A stretch of 64,000 nt of DNA from Tubulanus polymorphus (taxonomy: Eukaryota > Nemertea > Palaeonemertea > Tubulaniformes > Tubulanidae), in assembly GCF_964204645.1 (NCBI RefSeq), contig NC_134034.1:11680462-11744461 (forward strand), in the 5' to 3' direction. Shown one piece after another: positions 40,623-54,500 of the stretch; position 1 is the stretch's first letter, and every line of letters starts with the position of its first letter. The translations under genes and the position numbers were made by a program. The notes under the pieces were generated by a model that was not told the origin of the DNA, did no database searches, and saw only the letters and a list, made by a program, of their open reading frames with translations.

Positions 40623-41235
40623 AGTCACTTCATTTAAAATGTAGTGAAAATTCTATCAAAATCTTAACAAAGGATCGTTTATGATTTTAGTTCAGCAAAA
40701 ACCCGGCAGAGGGCGTAAAACGTTGATATACCCTTTAGACCTTAGAGAAAGTTATAAAAACCTCCCGAATTGAAACTATACAGTGTTTGAAATATATCTG
40801 AGATTTCAAAACCAGTTCAAATTACTCGTAAATTAACTAATTAGGCAACGTAATTATTTGTCTAACGTATTTGAGGTATTTTAGAAACGACCGTTAATAG
40901 TCGCTGGATCACAGATTTCCACCCGAAATCCGTCAGCTACTGGTATCTGAGAATGTAGTACAGTCGTTTCTAAATAAGTTCAAATACGTTAAACAAATAA
41001 TTACGTTGCCTAATTAACTAATTTACGAGTAATTTGAACTGGTTTTAAAATCATAGATATATTTCAAACACTTTATAGTTTCATTTCGGGAGGTTTTTGT
41101 TACTTTTTCTGGGGCCTAAAGGGTATTTCGATGTTTTGCGCCCTCTGTTAGATTTTCGCTGAACTAAAATCACAATAGATCCTTTGTTGAGATTTTGATA
41201 GAATTTTCAATACATTTTACATGAAGTGAATTAAA
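40623..41235. mobile_element. Long foldback element (copy 1)
   Basis: Arms of about 290 bp: left arm with ATCTTAACAAAGGATCGTTT, CAGAGGGCG and TTAGGCAACGTAATTATTTG; right arm with the reverse complements (AATAATTACGTTGCCTAA, CGCCCTCTG, GATCCTTTGTTGAGAT). A short unpaired centre lies near 40900-40960. Confidence 0.8.
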
Positions 41236-41389
41236 CACTGTTTTAAACACTATATAACGAATTCTTGCCCCGGGTTTAGATCCGGAATTACATCACCGCT
41301 GATCCAGAGCCTTGTAGTGATGGATAGATTGAGGTCCTAGGTTCGAACCCAACTGAAAACTGATTCAGAGCCACTAAGAGGCTGTTTCC

Positions 41390-41790
41390 GTGATCTGGAT
41401 GCTGAATAGATGATGTACAGGGGTGTCCCGGGTTCGAATCAAGTAATTACAGAAAGCGAATGTGAGTGATCCCGATGCTGAATGGACGATGTACAGGGGT
41501 GTCCCGGGTTCGAATCAAGTAATTACAGAAAGCGAATGTGAGTGATCCCGATGCTGAATGGACGATGTACAGGGGTGTCCCTGGTTCGAACCGGTAATCA
41601 CTGATACTGATTCAGAGTGACACGGATGCTGAATAGAGGATGTACAGGGGTGCCCCGGGTTCGAACCCAGTAATCACTGACACTGTTGCTGAATAGAGGA
41701 TGTACAGGGGTGTCCCGGGTTCGAACCTGGTAATCACTGATACTGATTCAGAGAAACACTGATGCTGACTAGAGGATGTGTTTAATTCAC
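41390..41790 (+). repeat. 75-bp tandem repeat with Pol III B-box-like core
   Basis: Five copies of a 75-76-bp unit with GATGCTGAATAGAGGATGTA and GTGTCCCGGGTTCGAACC. GGTTCGAAYCC matches the tRNA/SINE B-box. Related units occur at 42555-42680, and inverted at 47650-47960. Confidence 0.8.
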
Positions 41791-42412
41791 TTAAAATGTA
41801 TCGGAAATTCTACCAAAATCTTTACAAAGGATCGTTTGTGATTTTAGTTCAGCAAAAATCCAACAGAGGGCGCAAAACACCGAAATACCCTTCAGACCCC
41901 AGAGAAAGTTACAAAAACCTCCCGAAATGAAACATTATAGTGTTTGAAATATATCTATGATTGCGAAACCAGTTCAAATTACTCGTAAATTAGTTAATTA
42001 GGCAACGTAATTATTTGTCTAACGTATTTGAGCTTATTTAGAAACGACTGAAATTTTCATTGCAAGTAGTTCCCTGAAATTCCGTGTGATGGCACCACTT
42101 TCTTTGACGATCGTTTTTCCTTCCCCGAAAAATTCAGTCGTTTCTAAATAAGTTCAAATACGTTAGACGAATAATTACGTTGCCTAATTAATTAATTTAC
42201 GAGTAATTTGAACTTATTTTAAATTCATAGATATATTTCAAACACTGTACAGAAACATTTCGGGAGGTTTTTGTAACATTTTCTGAGGCCTAAAGGGTAT
42301 TTCGATGTTTTACGCCCCCTGCCGGGTTCTTGCTGAAACTAAAATCACAATAGATCCTTTGTAAAGATTTTGATAGAATTTTCAATACATTTTACACGAA
42401 GTGAATTAAGCA
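41786..42412. mobile_element. Long foldback element (copy 2)
   Basis: Same arms as 40623-41235 (ATCTTTACAAAGGATCGTTT, AGTTAATTAGGCAACGTAAT, and the inverse ATTACGTTGCCTAATTAA), with a different centre at about 42055-42130. Confidence 0.8.
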
Positions 42413-42679
42413 CTGTTTTAAACACTATATAACGAATTCTTGCCTCGGGTTTAGATCCGGGATTACATCACCACTCATCCAGACCCTTGTAGTGATGGAT
42501 AGATTGAGGTCCTAGGTTCGAAATCAAACTCAGTAAACTGATTCCGAGCCACATAGAGGCTGTGATCTGGATGCTGAATAGAGGATCTACAGGGGTGTCC
42601 CGGGTTTGAACCCAGTAATCACTGACACTGATGCTGAATAGAGGATGTACAGGGGTGTCGCACGTTCGAAACAAAATCT

Positions 42680-45600
42680 TTACAAAGGGTCTTTTTTTGT
42701 GATGTCAGTTCAGCAAAATATTACTGAAATGAAACTTTAGTGTTTGAATTATATCTATGATTTCAAAACCAGTTCAAATTACTCGTAAATTAGTTAATTA
42801 GGAAACGTAATTATTTTCTAACGTATTTGAACTTATTTAGAAACGACCCGATAACCGCGTCTAATGCCCAGAAACCTTAGTTCAACGTATCGTCGATAGA
42901 TGGCGCTTGTGAAATATGGTTCATTGTGCGAAAATCTGCGCTAATGTCAATCAGGAAATTTCGGTAGTTCAGTGAAATTCCAATAGATGGCGATCATGTC
43001 GTAATACGTAGACAATGTACCAGTGTATTCTACTAAGCAGTTTCCTCATTTGCTTTCCTTTTCAGCTTCTCTGAACTTATTCATTGCAACCAGTATCACA
43101 GAGGCTCGTATCAGAGTTTTGGGTACTGTAAAAACGATAATCTTCATCAGTAATCCAGTATCCAGTTGACGAGCATCCAGTTGAAAAAACCCAAACACTG
43201 AATTTTTTAAGATGACAGATGATTTATTTACTAATTTATCACTTCAGTTTCAACTAAAACACGGGAAAAACTAGAAAATGAAGAAACCAAGATTGCACAA
43301 TAAACTCTATCTTTATAATTAAACCAATGACAGCTAGAAAGAAAGACCACGAATTTTATGGGAACTAAATAAATAAGTTCAAATACGTTAGACAAATAAT
43401 AACGTTGCCTAATTAACTAATTTACGAGTAATTTCTGATTCTGAGTGGTCCTGATGCCGAGTAGAGGATAAATAGAGGTGGCCTAGGTTCAAACTCAGGT
43501 ATTTCTGACTGATTTTGTATGATCCTCGTGATGGATGAGAAATGAATCGGAGTGACCTAGTAACTTAAAGCTAAATAGATGATAAATTACAGATTTTAAG
43601 TCGTACCCCAGGTTCAAAACCGGTAAGGAATACATAAAAGGTTTTTATCAAGCAAATGAATTATCGAGAGTAACAATATAATGCTTTTAAGAGAAAAAAA
43701 AATAAAAGCAGACATCAGATCGCAGATTCGAACCCGGGTCTACTATTCGTGAGGCCACCATTCAACCAATGAGCCATGGCACTTCGCGACCAAAACCAAG
43801 CGCATAGTCAATGTCGTTTCTAGGTTTCTGGGTATAGTCAAACTGCTCAGAAATATCGATCATTCAAGCTATTGTATTTTAGATTTCAGAGATTTGTTTC
43901 GAACCTGGGACCTCAATCTATCCATTACTTCAGGGCTCTGGTTGAGTGGTGATGTAATTCCGGATCTAAACCCGGGGCAAAAATGCGTTATATAGTGTTT
44001 AAAACAGTGTTTAATTCACTTCATATAAAATGTATTGAAAATTGTATCAAAATCCTAACAAAGGATCTATTGTGATTTTAGTTCAGCAAAAATCCAATAG
44101 AGGGCGCAAAACATCGAAATACCCTTAAGGCCCCAGAAAATGTTACAAAAACCTCCCGAAATGTTTCTTTACAGTGTTTGAAATATATCTATGAATTTAA
44201 AATAAGTTCAAATTACTCGTAAATTAGTTAATTAGGCAACGTAATTATTTGTCTAACGTATTTGAACTTATTTAGAAACGACTCAATAACCGCGTCTAAT
44301 GCCTAGAAACCTTAGTTCAACATATCGTCGATAGATGGCGCTTGTGAAATATGGTTCATTGTGCGAAAATCTGCGCTAATGTCAATCAGGAAATTTCGGT
44401 AGTTCAGTGAAATTCCAATAGATGGCGATCATGTCGTAATACGAAGGCAATGTACCAGTGTATTCCACTAAGCAGTTTCCTCATTTGCTTTCCTTTTCAG
44501 CTTCTCTCAACTTATTCATTGTAACCAGTATCACAGAGGCTCGTATCAGAGTTTTGGGTACTGTAAAAACGATAATCTGCATCAGTAATCCAGTATCCAG
44601 TCGACGAGCATCCAGTTGAAAAAAAACCAAACACTGAATTTTTTAAGATTACAGATGATTTATTTACTAATTTATCACTTCAGTTTCAACTAAAACACGG
44701 GAAAAACTAGAAAATGAAGAAACCAAGATTGCACAATAAACTCTATCTTTATAATTAAACCAATGACAGCAAGAAAGAAAGACCACGAATTTTATGGGAA
44801 CTAAATAAATAAGTTCAAATACGTTAGACAAATAATTACGTTGCCTAATCAACTAATTCACGAGTAATTTCTGATTCTGAGTGGTCCTGATGCCGAGTAG
44901 AGGATAAATAGAGGTGGCCTAGGTTCAAACTCAGGTATTTCTGAACCTGATTTTGTATGATCCTCGTGATGGATGAGAAATGAACCGGAGTGACCTAGTA
45001 ACTTAAAGCTGAATAGATGATAAATTACATATTTTAAGCCGTACCCCAGGTTCGAAACCAGTAAGGAGTACCTCAAAGGTTTTTATCAAGCAAATGAATT
45101 ATCGAGAGTAACAAAATAACGTTTTTAAGAGAAAAAAAATAAAAGCAGACATCAGATCGCAGATTCGAACTCGGGTCTACTATTCGTGAGGCCACCATTC
45201 AAACAATGAGCCATGGCACTTCGCGACCAAACGAAGCGCATAGTCAATGTCGTTTCTAGGTTTCAGGGTATAGTCAAACTGCTCAGAAATATCGGTCATT
45301 CAAGCTATTGTATTTTAGTTGTCAGAGATTTGTTTCGAACCTGGGACCTCAATCTATCCATTACTAAAGGGCTCTGGTTGAGTGGTGGTGTAATTCCGGA
45401 TCTAAACCCGGGGCAAAAATGCGTTATATAGTGTTTAAAACAGTGTTTAATTCACTTCGTGTAAAATGTATTGAAAATTCTATCAAAATCTTAACAAAGG
45501 ATCTATTGTGATTTTAGTTCAGCAAAAATCCAATAGAGGGCGCAAAACATCGAAATACCCTTTAGGGCCCAGAAAATGTTACAAAAATCCCCGAAATGTT

Positions 45601-47500
45601 TCTTTACAGTGTTTGAAATATATCTATGAATTTAAAATAAGTTCAAATTACTCGTAAATTAGTTAATTAGGCAACGTAATTATTTGTGTAACGTATTTGA
45701 ACTTATTTAGAAACGACTCGATAACCGCGTCTAATGCCTAGAAACCTTAGTTTAACGTATCGTCGATAGATGGCGCTTGTGAAATATGGTTCATTGTGCG
45801 AAAATCTGCGCTAATGTCAATCAGGAAATTTCGATAGTTCAGTGAAATTCCAATAGATGGCGATCATGTCGTAATACGTAGGCAATGTACCAGTGTATTC
45901 CACAATAAGCAGTTTCCTCATTTGCTTTCCTTTTCAGCTTCTCTCAACTTATTCATTGTAACCAGTATCACAGAGGCTCGTATCAGAGTTTTGGGTACTG
46001 TAAAAACGATAATCTTCATCAGTAATCCAGTATCCAGTCGACGAGCATCCAGTTGAAAAAAACCGAACACTGAATTTCTTAAGATTACAGATGATTTATT
46101 TACTAATTTATCACTTCAGTTTCAACTAAAACACGGGAAAAACTAGAAAATGAAGAAACCAAGATTGCACAATAAACTCTATCTTTATAATTAAACCAAT
46201 GACAGCAAGAAAGAAAGACCACGAATTTTATGGGAACTAAATAAATAAGTTCAAATACGTTAGACAAATAATTACGTTGCCTAATCAACTAATTCACGAG
46301 TAATTTCTGATTCTGAGTGGTCCTGATGCCGAGTAGAGGATAAATAGAGGTGGCCTAGGTTCAAACTCAGGTATTTCTGACTGATTTTGTATGATCCTCG
46401 TGATGGATGAGAAATGAACCGGAGTGACCTAGGTAACTTAAAGCTGAATAGATGATAAATTACAGATTTTAAGCCGTACCCCAGGTTCGAAACCAGTAAG
46501 GAGTACCTCAAAGGTTTTTATCAAGCAAATGAATTATCGAGAGTAACAAAATAACGTTTTGAAGAGAAAAAAAAATAAAAGCAGACATCAGATCGCAGAT
46601 TCGAACCCGGGTCTACTATTCGTGAGGCCACCATTCAAACAATGAGCCATGGCACTCCGCGACCAAACCAAGCGCATAGTCAATTTGGTTTCTAGGTTTC
46701 AGGGTATAGTCAAACTGCTCAGAAATATCGGTCATTCAAGCTATTGCATTTTAGTTTTCAGAGATTTGTTTCGAACCTGGGACCTCAATCTATCCATTAC
46801 TTCAGGGCTCCGGTTGAGTGGTGATGTAATTCCGGATCTAAACCCGGGGCAAAAATGCGTTATATAGTGTTTTAAACAGTGTTTAATTCACTTCGTGTAA
46901 AATGTATTGAAAATTCTATCAAAATCTTAACAAAGGATCTATTGTGATTTTAATTCAGCAAAAATCCAATAGAGGGTGCAAAACATCGAAATACTCTTTA
47001 GGGCCCAGAAAATGTTACAACAATCCCCGAAATGTTTCTTTACAGTGTTTGAAATATATCTATGAATTTAAAATAAGTTCAAATTACTCGTAAATTAGTT
47101 AATTAGGCAACGTAATTATTTGTGTAACGTATTTGAACTTATTTAGAAACGACTCGATAACCGCGTCTAATGCCTAGAAACCTTAGTTCAACATATCGTC
47201 GATAGATGGCGCTGTGAAATATGGTTCATTGTGAGAAAATCTGCGCTAATGTCGATCAGGAAATTTCGATAGTTCAGTGAAATTCCAATAGATGGCGATC
47301 ATGTCGTTATACGTAGGCAATGTACCAGTGTATTCCACTAAGCAGTTTCCTCATTTGCTTTCCTTTTCAGCTTCTCTCAACTTATTCATTGTAACCAGTA
47401 TCACAGAGGCTCGTATCAGAGTTTTGGGTACTGTAAAAACGACAATCTTCATCAGTAATCCGGTATCCAGTTGACGAGCATTCAGTTAAAAAAAACCAAA
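42680..47500. repeat. 1,435-bp tandem repeat, about 3.3 copies
   Basis: ATAACCGCGTCTAATGCC occurs at 42851, 44286, 45721 and 47157, giving periods of 1435, 1435 and 1436. Each unit holds one half of the foldback element (GTTAGTTAATTAGGCAACG), a single arm of the palindromic MITE (GAGGCTCGTATCAGAGTTTT), a minus-strand tRNA-like SINE head and Pol III B-box pieces. Identity between units is very high, pointing to recent duplication or homogenisation. Small frames repeat at the same spacing and are not genes. Confidence 0.93.
43720..43792 (-). mobile_element. tRNA-derived SINE head (also at 45158-45232 and 46596-46668)
   Basis: On the minus strand, GTGCCATGGCTCATTGGTTG (A-box) and CCCGGGTTCGAATCTGCG (B-box) are spaced as in a tRNA. 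The copies sit once per 1,435-bp unit. The arms do not form a fully paired tRNA, so this is a SINE, not a working tRNA. Confidence 0.55.
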
Positions 47501-48546
47501 TAAGTTAATTAGGCGTCGTGATTATTCGTCTAACGTATTTAAACTTATGGAGAAACGACTGAATTGTTCTTCGTTAACAGTTCCCCGATATTCCGGGTGA
47601 GGGCGCAAACTCCTTTAATTTGATATAAGGATTTTTTTAATCATCTGCCTATCCTCTATTCAGCATCGGTATCAGTATCAACCTTAATCGGTATCAGTAA
47701 TTATCAGGTTCGAATCCAGACACTCCTGTTCATCCTCTATTCAGCATCGGTATCACTAAAGCCCTACTATAAGACCGGGCTCGAACCCGGGATGCCCCTG
47801 TTTCATCCTCTATTCGGCATCAGGACCACTCCGAATCAGTACCAGTGATTACCGAGATTGAACCCGGGACACCCCCTGTACATCCTCTATTCAGCATCCA
47901 GATCACTCTTAATCAGTGCCAGTGATTAACGGGTTCGAACCCGGGACATCCCAGTACATCTACTATCCGGCAACAACCCTAATCACTACTAGGAGACCGG
48001 GTAGGAGACCACTCAAAAAAGGAACTAACGACAAATATGTATCAATTATTGCATAAAGGTTTATTATGCCGTCACGTGACAGAATGAAACAAATAACATA
48101 AAGAGATTTAGCCCCAGAAACCAATATTTTCTCATCAAAATATCCGCCTTTCTTCTGCGACACTTCTAACAAGATATAATGTATATACTTCGCCCCCGAA
48201 CGTTTTCTTTACTTTAAACACACAACTAATTAACACATGTAACTAATTAACAATTAATCTTATAACAGCAGTTTTGCATATATCACAGTTAAACGTTATA
48301 TCTATCATTTCAAAAATATATACATTAAATCTTTCCTTTTCGACGCACTTTTGATTCAGACTATGTTTTATGTAGTAACTATTTTCTCCTAGTTTTATCG
48401 TTTTTATTGTCAATTTTTTTTTTAAAGTTTTTTTTTCTATTTTGCATAAGATAGAAGAGCGTGTCACGTGACAAAAATGTAGAATTCTCTTAGTCCGTTA
48501 TTTCGTTTTGCATTATTGTCGGTAGGTGTCTCTGATATGCCATAAT
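47500..48546. other. Inverted B-box repeats and mucin 3' flank
   Basis: 47650-47960 has four diverged copies of the 75-bp unit in opposite orientation (CATCCTCTATTCAGCATC and GGTTCGAACCCGGGAC). A minus-strand AATAAA at 48060-48065 lies about 480 bp past the mucin stop codon and may end that transcript. No other gene seen. Confidence 0.5.
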
Positions 48547-51500
48547 TTACATATTCAAATTTAAGGAGCCGAGAAATTTCTTTGCGAGATTTCGGCTGGC
48601 TGATCGCTTTCCACGTCCTCCTGGTCCATTCTGTGCTCCTGGTCCATTTTGCGCTCCTGGTCCATTCTGTGCTCCTGGTCCATTTTGCGCTCCTGGTCCA
48701 TTCTGCGCTCCTGGTCCATTCACCGCTCCTGGTCCATTCTGTGCTCCTTTAGGAGGTATTCCAGGGTTCGAGCAGCCCGTACAAGTACACGAGTCCGGGA
48801 CTTCGTATTGAATCGATTTCGTCGAGCCATCGGCTGGAAAACAGAATATGACAACATTTCACCAACTGCTTCCTTGCTATTGCTATGATTATGATTTAAG
48901 ATCGTTAGATATTACAAGAAAATAGCGCTGTGTAGGATGATAAAATTTACAATATATAAAGGGTTTTGAATTAGCAAGGTGGGAGAACACGTCCTTCCGA
49001 GGAAGGAAGACGTTCAGTATCATAAATAAAGCGAGTTATCTCAACTTAATCATTCGAGTTTATTACGATTTATTCAATCTAAAAACATCTAATAAGGTTT
49101 ATACGCATGAATCCAGGGATGGAAATCCGACACAGCAGTATTTACGTCAATACATTTTAGTCAGCGTTCTAGAATCATGTTTACTTACTACAAGTAAGTT
49201 GCAATGATTTCTTGGACGTTGTTAACGGTTGGCAACATTTGCAGTCTGCTACAAGTTTGAATACTCCTCCTGCCGGTCCAGCGGCGAAGTCTACGGCAGC
49301 ACCGCCCGCGCATGTACCCGCGCAGGATATTACATCTACAGGACCGCTTGATTTACATTTACCGACTTTGACTTCGATGCTCTGTGTTTTCGGTTGACAA
49401 GTTGGCACTACAACAACGATTAGTGGACCATTTATTCCCGTTATACTACATCAATGCCGTTTAATTGTGAATATTTGATATACTTTTACTTACCGCAGAC
49501 CGGGCAGCATTTACCGACTACATGTTCCAGACGACCCTGAATAGATGAATACAACTTTTCAATCAATGTTGTTCAATAAGAACGAATAATGAAACACCCG
49601 ATTATAATTTGATATGTTCAAAAGGCTATCTTCCCACACAATACCTAGATTAAGACCGTTCTTAGACTTTCAGGTTTCATTGCCACTGATTAAATTAACC
49701 AAACTAACATAACGCAAGCTTTAGGAATGTGTGGGTCATTCTAAGTATGACCGAGTGCACATAGCCCTGTTCATGTAATGGTAGTATAACGTACATTATC
49801 ACAAGTTGTGTTACAAGTATCTCGTTTGTCTGTACAGACGATATTTCTATCAGAGTTACAAGTGCAGTGGTCACACGTCGAGTTGCCTTCGTTCCAAGTT
49901 TCGTTGACCTGAAACATACGAGAAAAATTGCAATAGTGTAATAATCATTTACAATGAACTAATTGATGAACCACAATCGATGATATAACGCCAGGAGAAG
50001 ATGGACACCTTCGTACAATCCCCTAAGTGACATCACTGGTAGAGCGCTATTACATAAAATTGCGTATGATTAACCAGGGCATTGAAACTGCAGGGGTAAG
50101 TGGAAGTCAATGATTACGTCAATAAGCAATTTGATGCTGACAAAGGTTGTTTCTCATCCTTTTATGAAGTTTAGGTAAAACTCGTATTTCGAACCGTCCT
50201 CCGTTTAATCACATACCTTTCGAACTTTCTGGTTATTGTCAACGCAATATCCTGCAGTAGGCGTAACTGAAAAAGAAAATTGATTTCTATAAAATGCCCA
50301 CGACAAGATCAAAATGCAAAACGAATACTCTCAAACACGCCTACCTGGAGTTGAAGACGGTGACGTGGTTGTAACGCTAGGTGTTGTACCAGGCGTTGTG
50401 ACGGTAGATGGCGTGGCCGGTCTTGACGGGCCGGTTGTTGGTGGAGAGGCAGAAGATGGTGAAGGTGATGTCGCAACGGATGGCGTTGTCGGCTGAGACG
50501 AAGGCGCTGAATAGTAAATTAAATAAAGCAAATATAAATGTGGATGCAAGAGGTTATTGCCGTTTTACCAGAAGATAGGAAATGAACTCTATAGGAAACG
50601 AACTAACAACATCGTGGCAAAATTGATCAATGTTATCCAAGCACGAAACCTTTACATTTGAATATGGTTGATATACCAGAAGGTTTAGTCTAGAGATTAG
50701 AGTAAGGTCGTCGGATAGCATTTCGTCCTTGTATACATTTCATCAAACAGGAAAAGATTTATTCGGGTCACAAAACACATGAACATAGAATGCGAGGTTT
50801 ATTTTTATTGTGATGTGCTTCATGTTTGGTTCAACACATTTCGACAATGTGTTTTACAAAGTGCTTCTTCGTGTTGAAAGTTTTGTTTTTTTCTAATTGA
50901 AGTGTATATTCCTGAAATGAAATAAGCAATTCGAATGTGAAAAAACTGGACGATGTCAATGCAAATGAACTAGTGCAACACAATAATTGCGATTGCAATT
51001 TGAAATTATGTTTTAAATATTAGTGAATCATTTACTGCGTGATTATGAATATGATTACCTGGCTGTACGGTTGTTGTAGCTCCAGCTTTACCTACACAGG
51101 CGGCAAACACTTCCAAATGATTGATAGCATACATCGTTTCAGTCGGGTCATAGGTTAATTTGGGAACGAACAACAGTTCAGCGACATTTGTCAATGGTGG
51201 ACTGAATGAAATGCTGGCATTCATGTTATCAAAAGATTCATTTGTCGCAACTTTTGTAAACGATGTCTGTCCTGTTTTCTTGACGAATACATCGGCAGTA
51301 AATACGTTTCCATCTATTATGATTTCGTGAACCTCTGCAGCTCCATTAGAACTAGGAGGAAGGATAAACGTTAGATTTGCATTCGTTTTGGACTTCGGAA
51401 CTTCCCATCCATTTCCACTTCCAGATAATAGAGATTTCACATCAGTGTTCGGGTCCGTAATAATTCCAGATTCAGTGACAATTTTATTTGATATGACATC

Positions 51501-54500
51501 TTTTACCGGTTCCTTACAAACAGCTATAAAAAGGAAGAAAAGGTAAAATGTTCATAAATTTGTAGGAAAAAATTGAAAATTATTTTCCTTCAGATATAAT
51601 TCAATAAACCATGACTCACGTGGTATCGTAGTAGGCTTGACACTTGGTGTTGTAGATGGTGTGCCTGGTGGAGTCGTAGTTGTAACAGGGGGTACTATGG
51701 GTGTTGTAGCAGGAGTTCCCGGTGTGCCTGGTGGAGTCGTAGTTGTAACAGGGGGTACTATGGGTGTTGTACCAGGAGTTCCCGGTGTGCCTGGTGGAGT
51801 CGTAGTTGTAACAGGAGGTACTATGGGTGTTGTAGCAGGAGTTCCCGGTGTGCCTGGTGGAGTCGTAGTTGTAACAGGAGGTACTATGGGTGTTGTACCA
51901 GGAGTTCCCGGTGTGCCTGGTGGAGTCGTAGTTGTAACAGGAGGTACTATGGGTGTTGTAGCAGGAGTTCCCGGTGTGCCTGGTGGAGTCGTAGTTGTAA
52001 CAGGAGGTACTATGGGTGTTGTACCAGGAGTTCCCGGTGTGCCTGGTGGAGTCGTAGTTGTAACAGGAGGTACTATGGGTGTTGTAGCAGGAGTTCCCGG
52101 TGTGCCTGGTGGAGTCGTAGTTGTAACAGGAGGTACTATGGGTGTTGTACCAGGAGTTCCCGGTGTGCCTGGTGGAGTTGTAGTTGTTATAGGAGGTACT
52201 ATGGGTGTAGTAGTAGCACCAGCTTTGCCCACACATGCGGCAAACACTTCCAAATGATTGATAGCATACATCGTTTCAGTCGGGTCATAGGTTAATTTGG
52301 GAACGAACAACAGTTCAGCCACATTTGTCAATGGTGGACTGAATGAAATGCTGGCATTCATGTTATCAAAAGATTCATTTGTCGCAACCTTTGTAAACGA
52401 TGTCTGTCCTGTTTTCTTGACGAATACATCGGCAGTAAATACGTTTCCATCTATTATGATTTCGTGAACCTCTGCAGCTCCATTAGAACTAGGAGGAAGG
52501 ATAAACGTTAGATTTGCATTCGTTTTGGACTTCGGAACTTCCCATCCATTTCCACTTCCAGATAATAGAGATTTCACATCAGTGCTCGGGTCCGTTATGA
52601 TTCCAGATTCAGTGACAATTTTATTTGATATGACATCTTTTACGGGTTCCTTACAAACAGCTATAAAAAGGAAGAAAAGGTAAAATGTTCATAAATTTGT
52701 AGGAAAAAATTGAAAATTATTTTCCTTCAGATATAATTCAATAAACCATGACTCACGTGGTATCGTAGTAGGCTTGACACTTGGTGTTGTAGATGGTGTG
52801 CCTGGTGGAGTCGTAGTTGTAACAGGGGGTACTATGGGTGTTGTACCAGGAGTTCCCGGTGTGCCTGGTGGAGCCGTAGTTGTAACAGGAGGTACTATGG
52901 GTGTTGTACCAGGAGTTCCCGGTGTGCCTGGTGGAGTTGTAGTTGTAACAGGAGGTACTATGGGTGTTGTAGCAGGAGTTCCCGGTGTGCCTGGTGGAGT
53001 CGTAGTTGTAACAGGAGGTACTATGGGTGTTGTACCAGGAGTTCCCGGTGTGCCTGGTGGAGTCGTCGTTGTAACAGGAGGTACTATGGGTGTTGTACCA
53101 GGAGTTCCCGGTGTGCCTGGTGGAGTCGTAGTTGTAACAGGAGGTACTATGGGTGTTGTACCAGGAGTTCCCGGTGTGCCTGGTGGAGTTGTAGTTGTTA
53201 TAGGAGGTACTATGGGTGTAGTAGTAGCACCAGCTTTGCCCACACATGCGGCAAACACTTCCAAATGATTGATAGCATACACCGTTTCAGTCGGGTCATA
53301 GGTTAATTTGGGAACGAACAACAGTTCAGCCACATTTGTCAATGGTGGACTGAATGAAATGCTGGCATTCATGTTATCAAAAGATTCATTTGTCGCAACC
53401 TTTGTAAACGATGTCTGTCCTGTTTTCTTGACGAATACATCGGCAGTAAATACGTTTCCATCTATTATGATTTCGTGAACCTCTGCAGCTCCATTAGAAC
53501 TAGGAGGAAGGATAAACGTTAGATTTGCATTCGTTTTGGACTTCGGAACTTCCCATCCATTTCCACTTCCAGATAATAGAGATTTCACATCAGTGTTCGG
53601 GTCCGTAATAATTCCAGATTCAGTGACAATTTTATTTGATATGACATCTTTTACGGGTTCCTTACAAACAGCTATAAAGGAAAAAAGGTAAAATGTACAT
53701 TAATTTGTAGGAAAAAATTGAAAATTATTTTCCTTCAAACATAATTTAATAAACCATGACTCACGTGGTATCGTAGTAGGCTTGACACTTGGTGTTGTAG
53801 ATGGTGTGCCTGGTGGAGTCGTAGTTGTAACAGGGGGAACTATGGGTGTTGTACCAGGAGTTCCCGGTGTGCCTGGTGGAGTCGTAGTTGTAACAGGAGG
53901 TACTATGGGTGTTGTAGCAGGAGTTCCCGGTGTGCCTGGTGGAGTCGTAGTTGTAACAGGAGGTACTATGGGTGTTGTACCAGGAGTTCCCGGTGTGCCT
54001 GGTGGAGTCGTTGTTGTAACAGGAGGTACTATGGGTGTTGTACCAGGAGTTCCCGGTGTGCCTGGTGGAGTCGTAGTTGTAACAGGAGGTACTATGGGTG
54101 TTGTAGCAGGAGTTCCCGGTATGCCTGGTGGAGTCGTAGTTGTAACAGGAGGTACTATGGGTGTTGTACCAGGAGTTCCCGGTGTGCCTGGTGGAGTTGT
54201 AGTTGTTATAGGAGGTACTATGGGTGTAGTAGTAGCACCAGCTTTGCCCACACATGCGGCAAAAACTTCTAAATGATTGATAGCATACACCGTTTCAGTC
54301 GGGTCGAAAGTCAATTTGGGAACGAACAACAGTTCAGCCACATTTGTCAATGGTGGACTGAATGAAATGCTGGCATCTATGTTATCAAAAGATTCATTTG
54401 TCGCAACCTTTGTAAACGATGTCTGTCCTGTTTTCTTGACGAATACATCGGCAGTAAATACGTTTCCATCTATTATAATTTTGTGAACCTCTGCAGCTCC

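Noticed and set aside
44667-46867. Paired small frames with identical sequence 1.4 kb apart
   Set aside because: They repeat because the 1,435-bp unit is duplicated. The content is transposon sequence.
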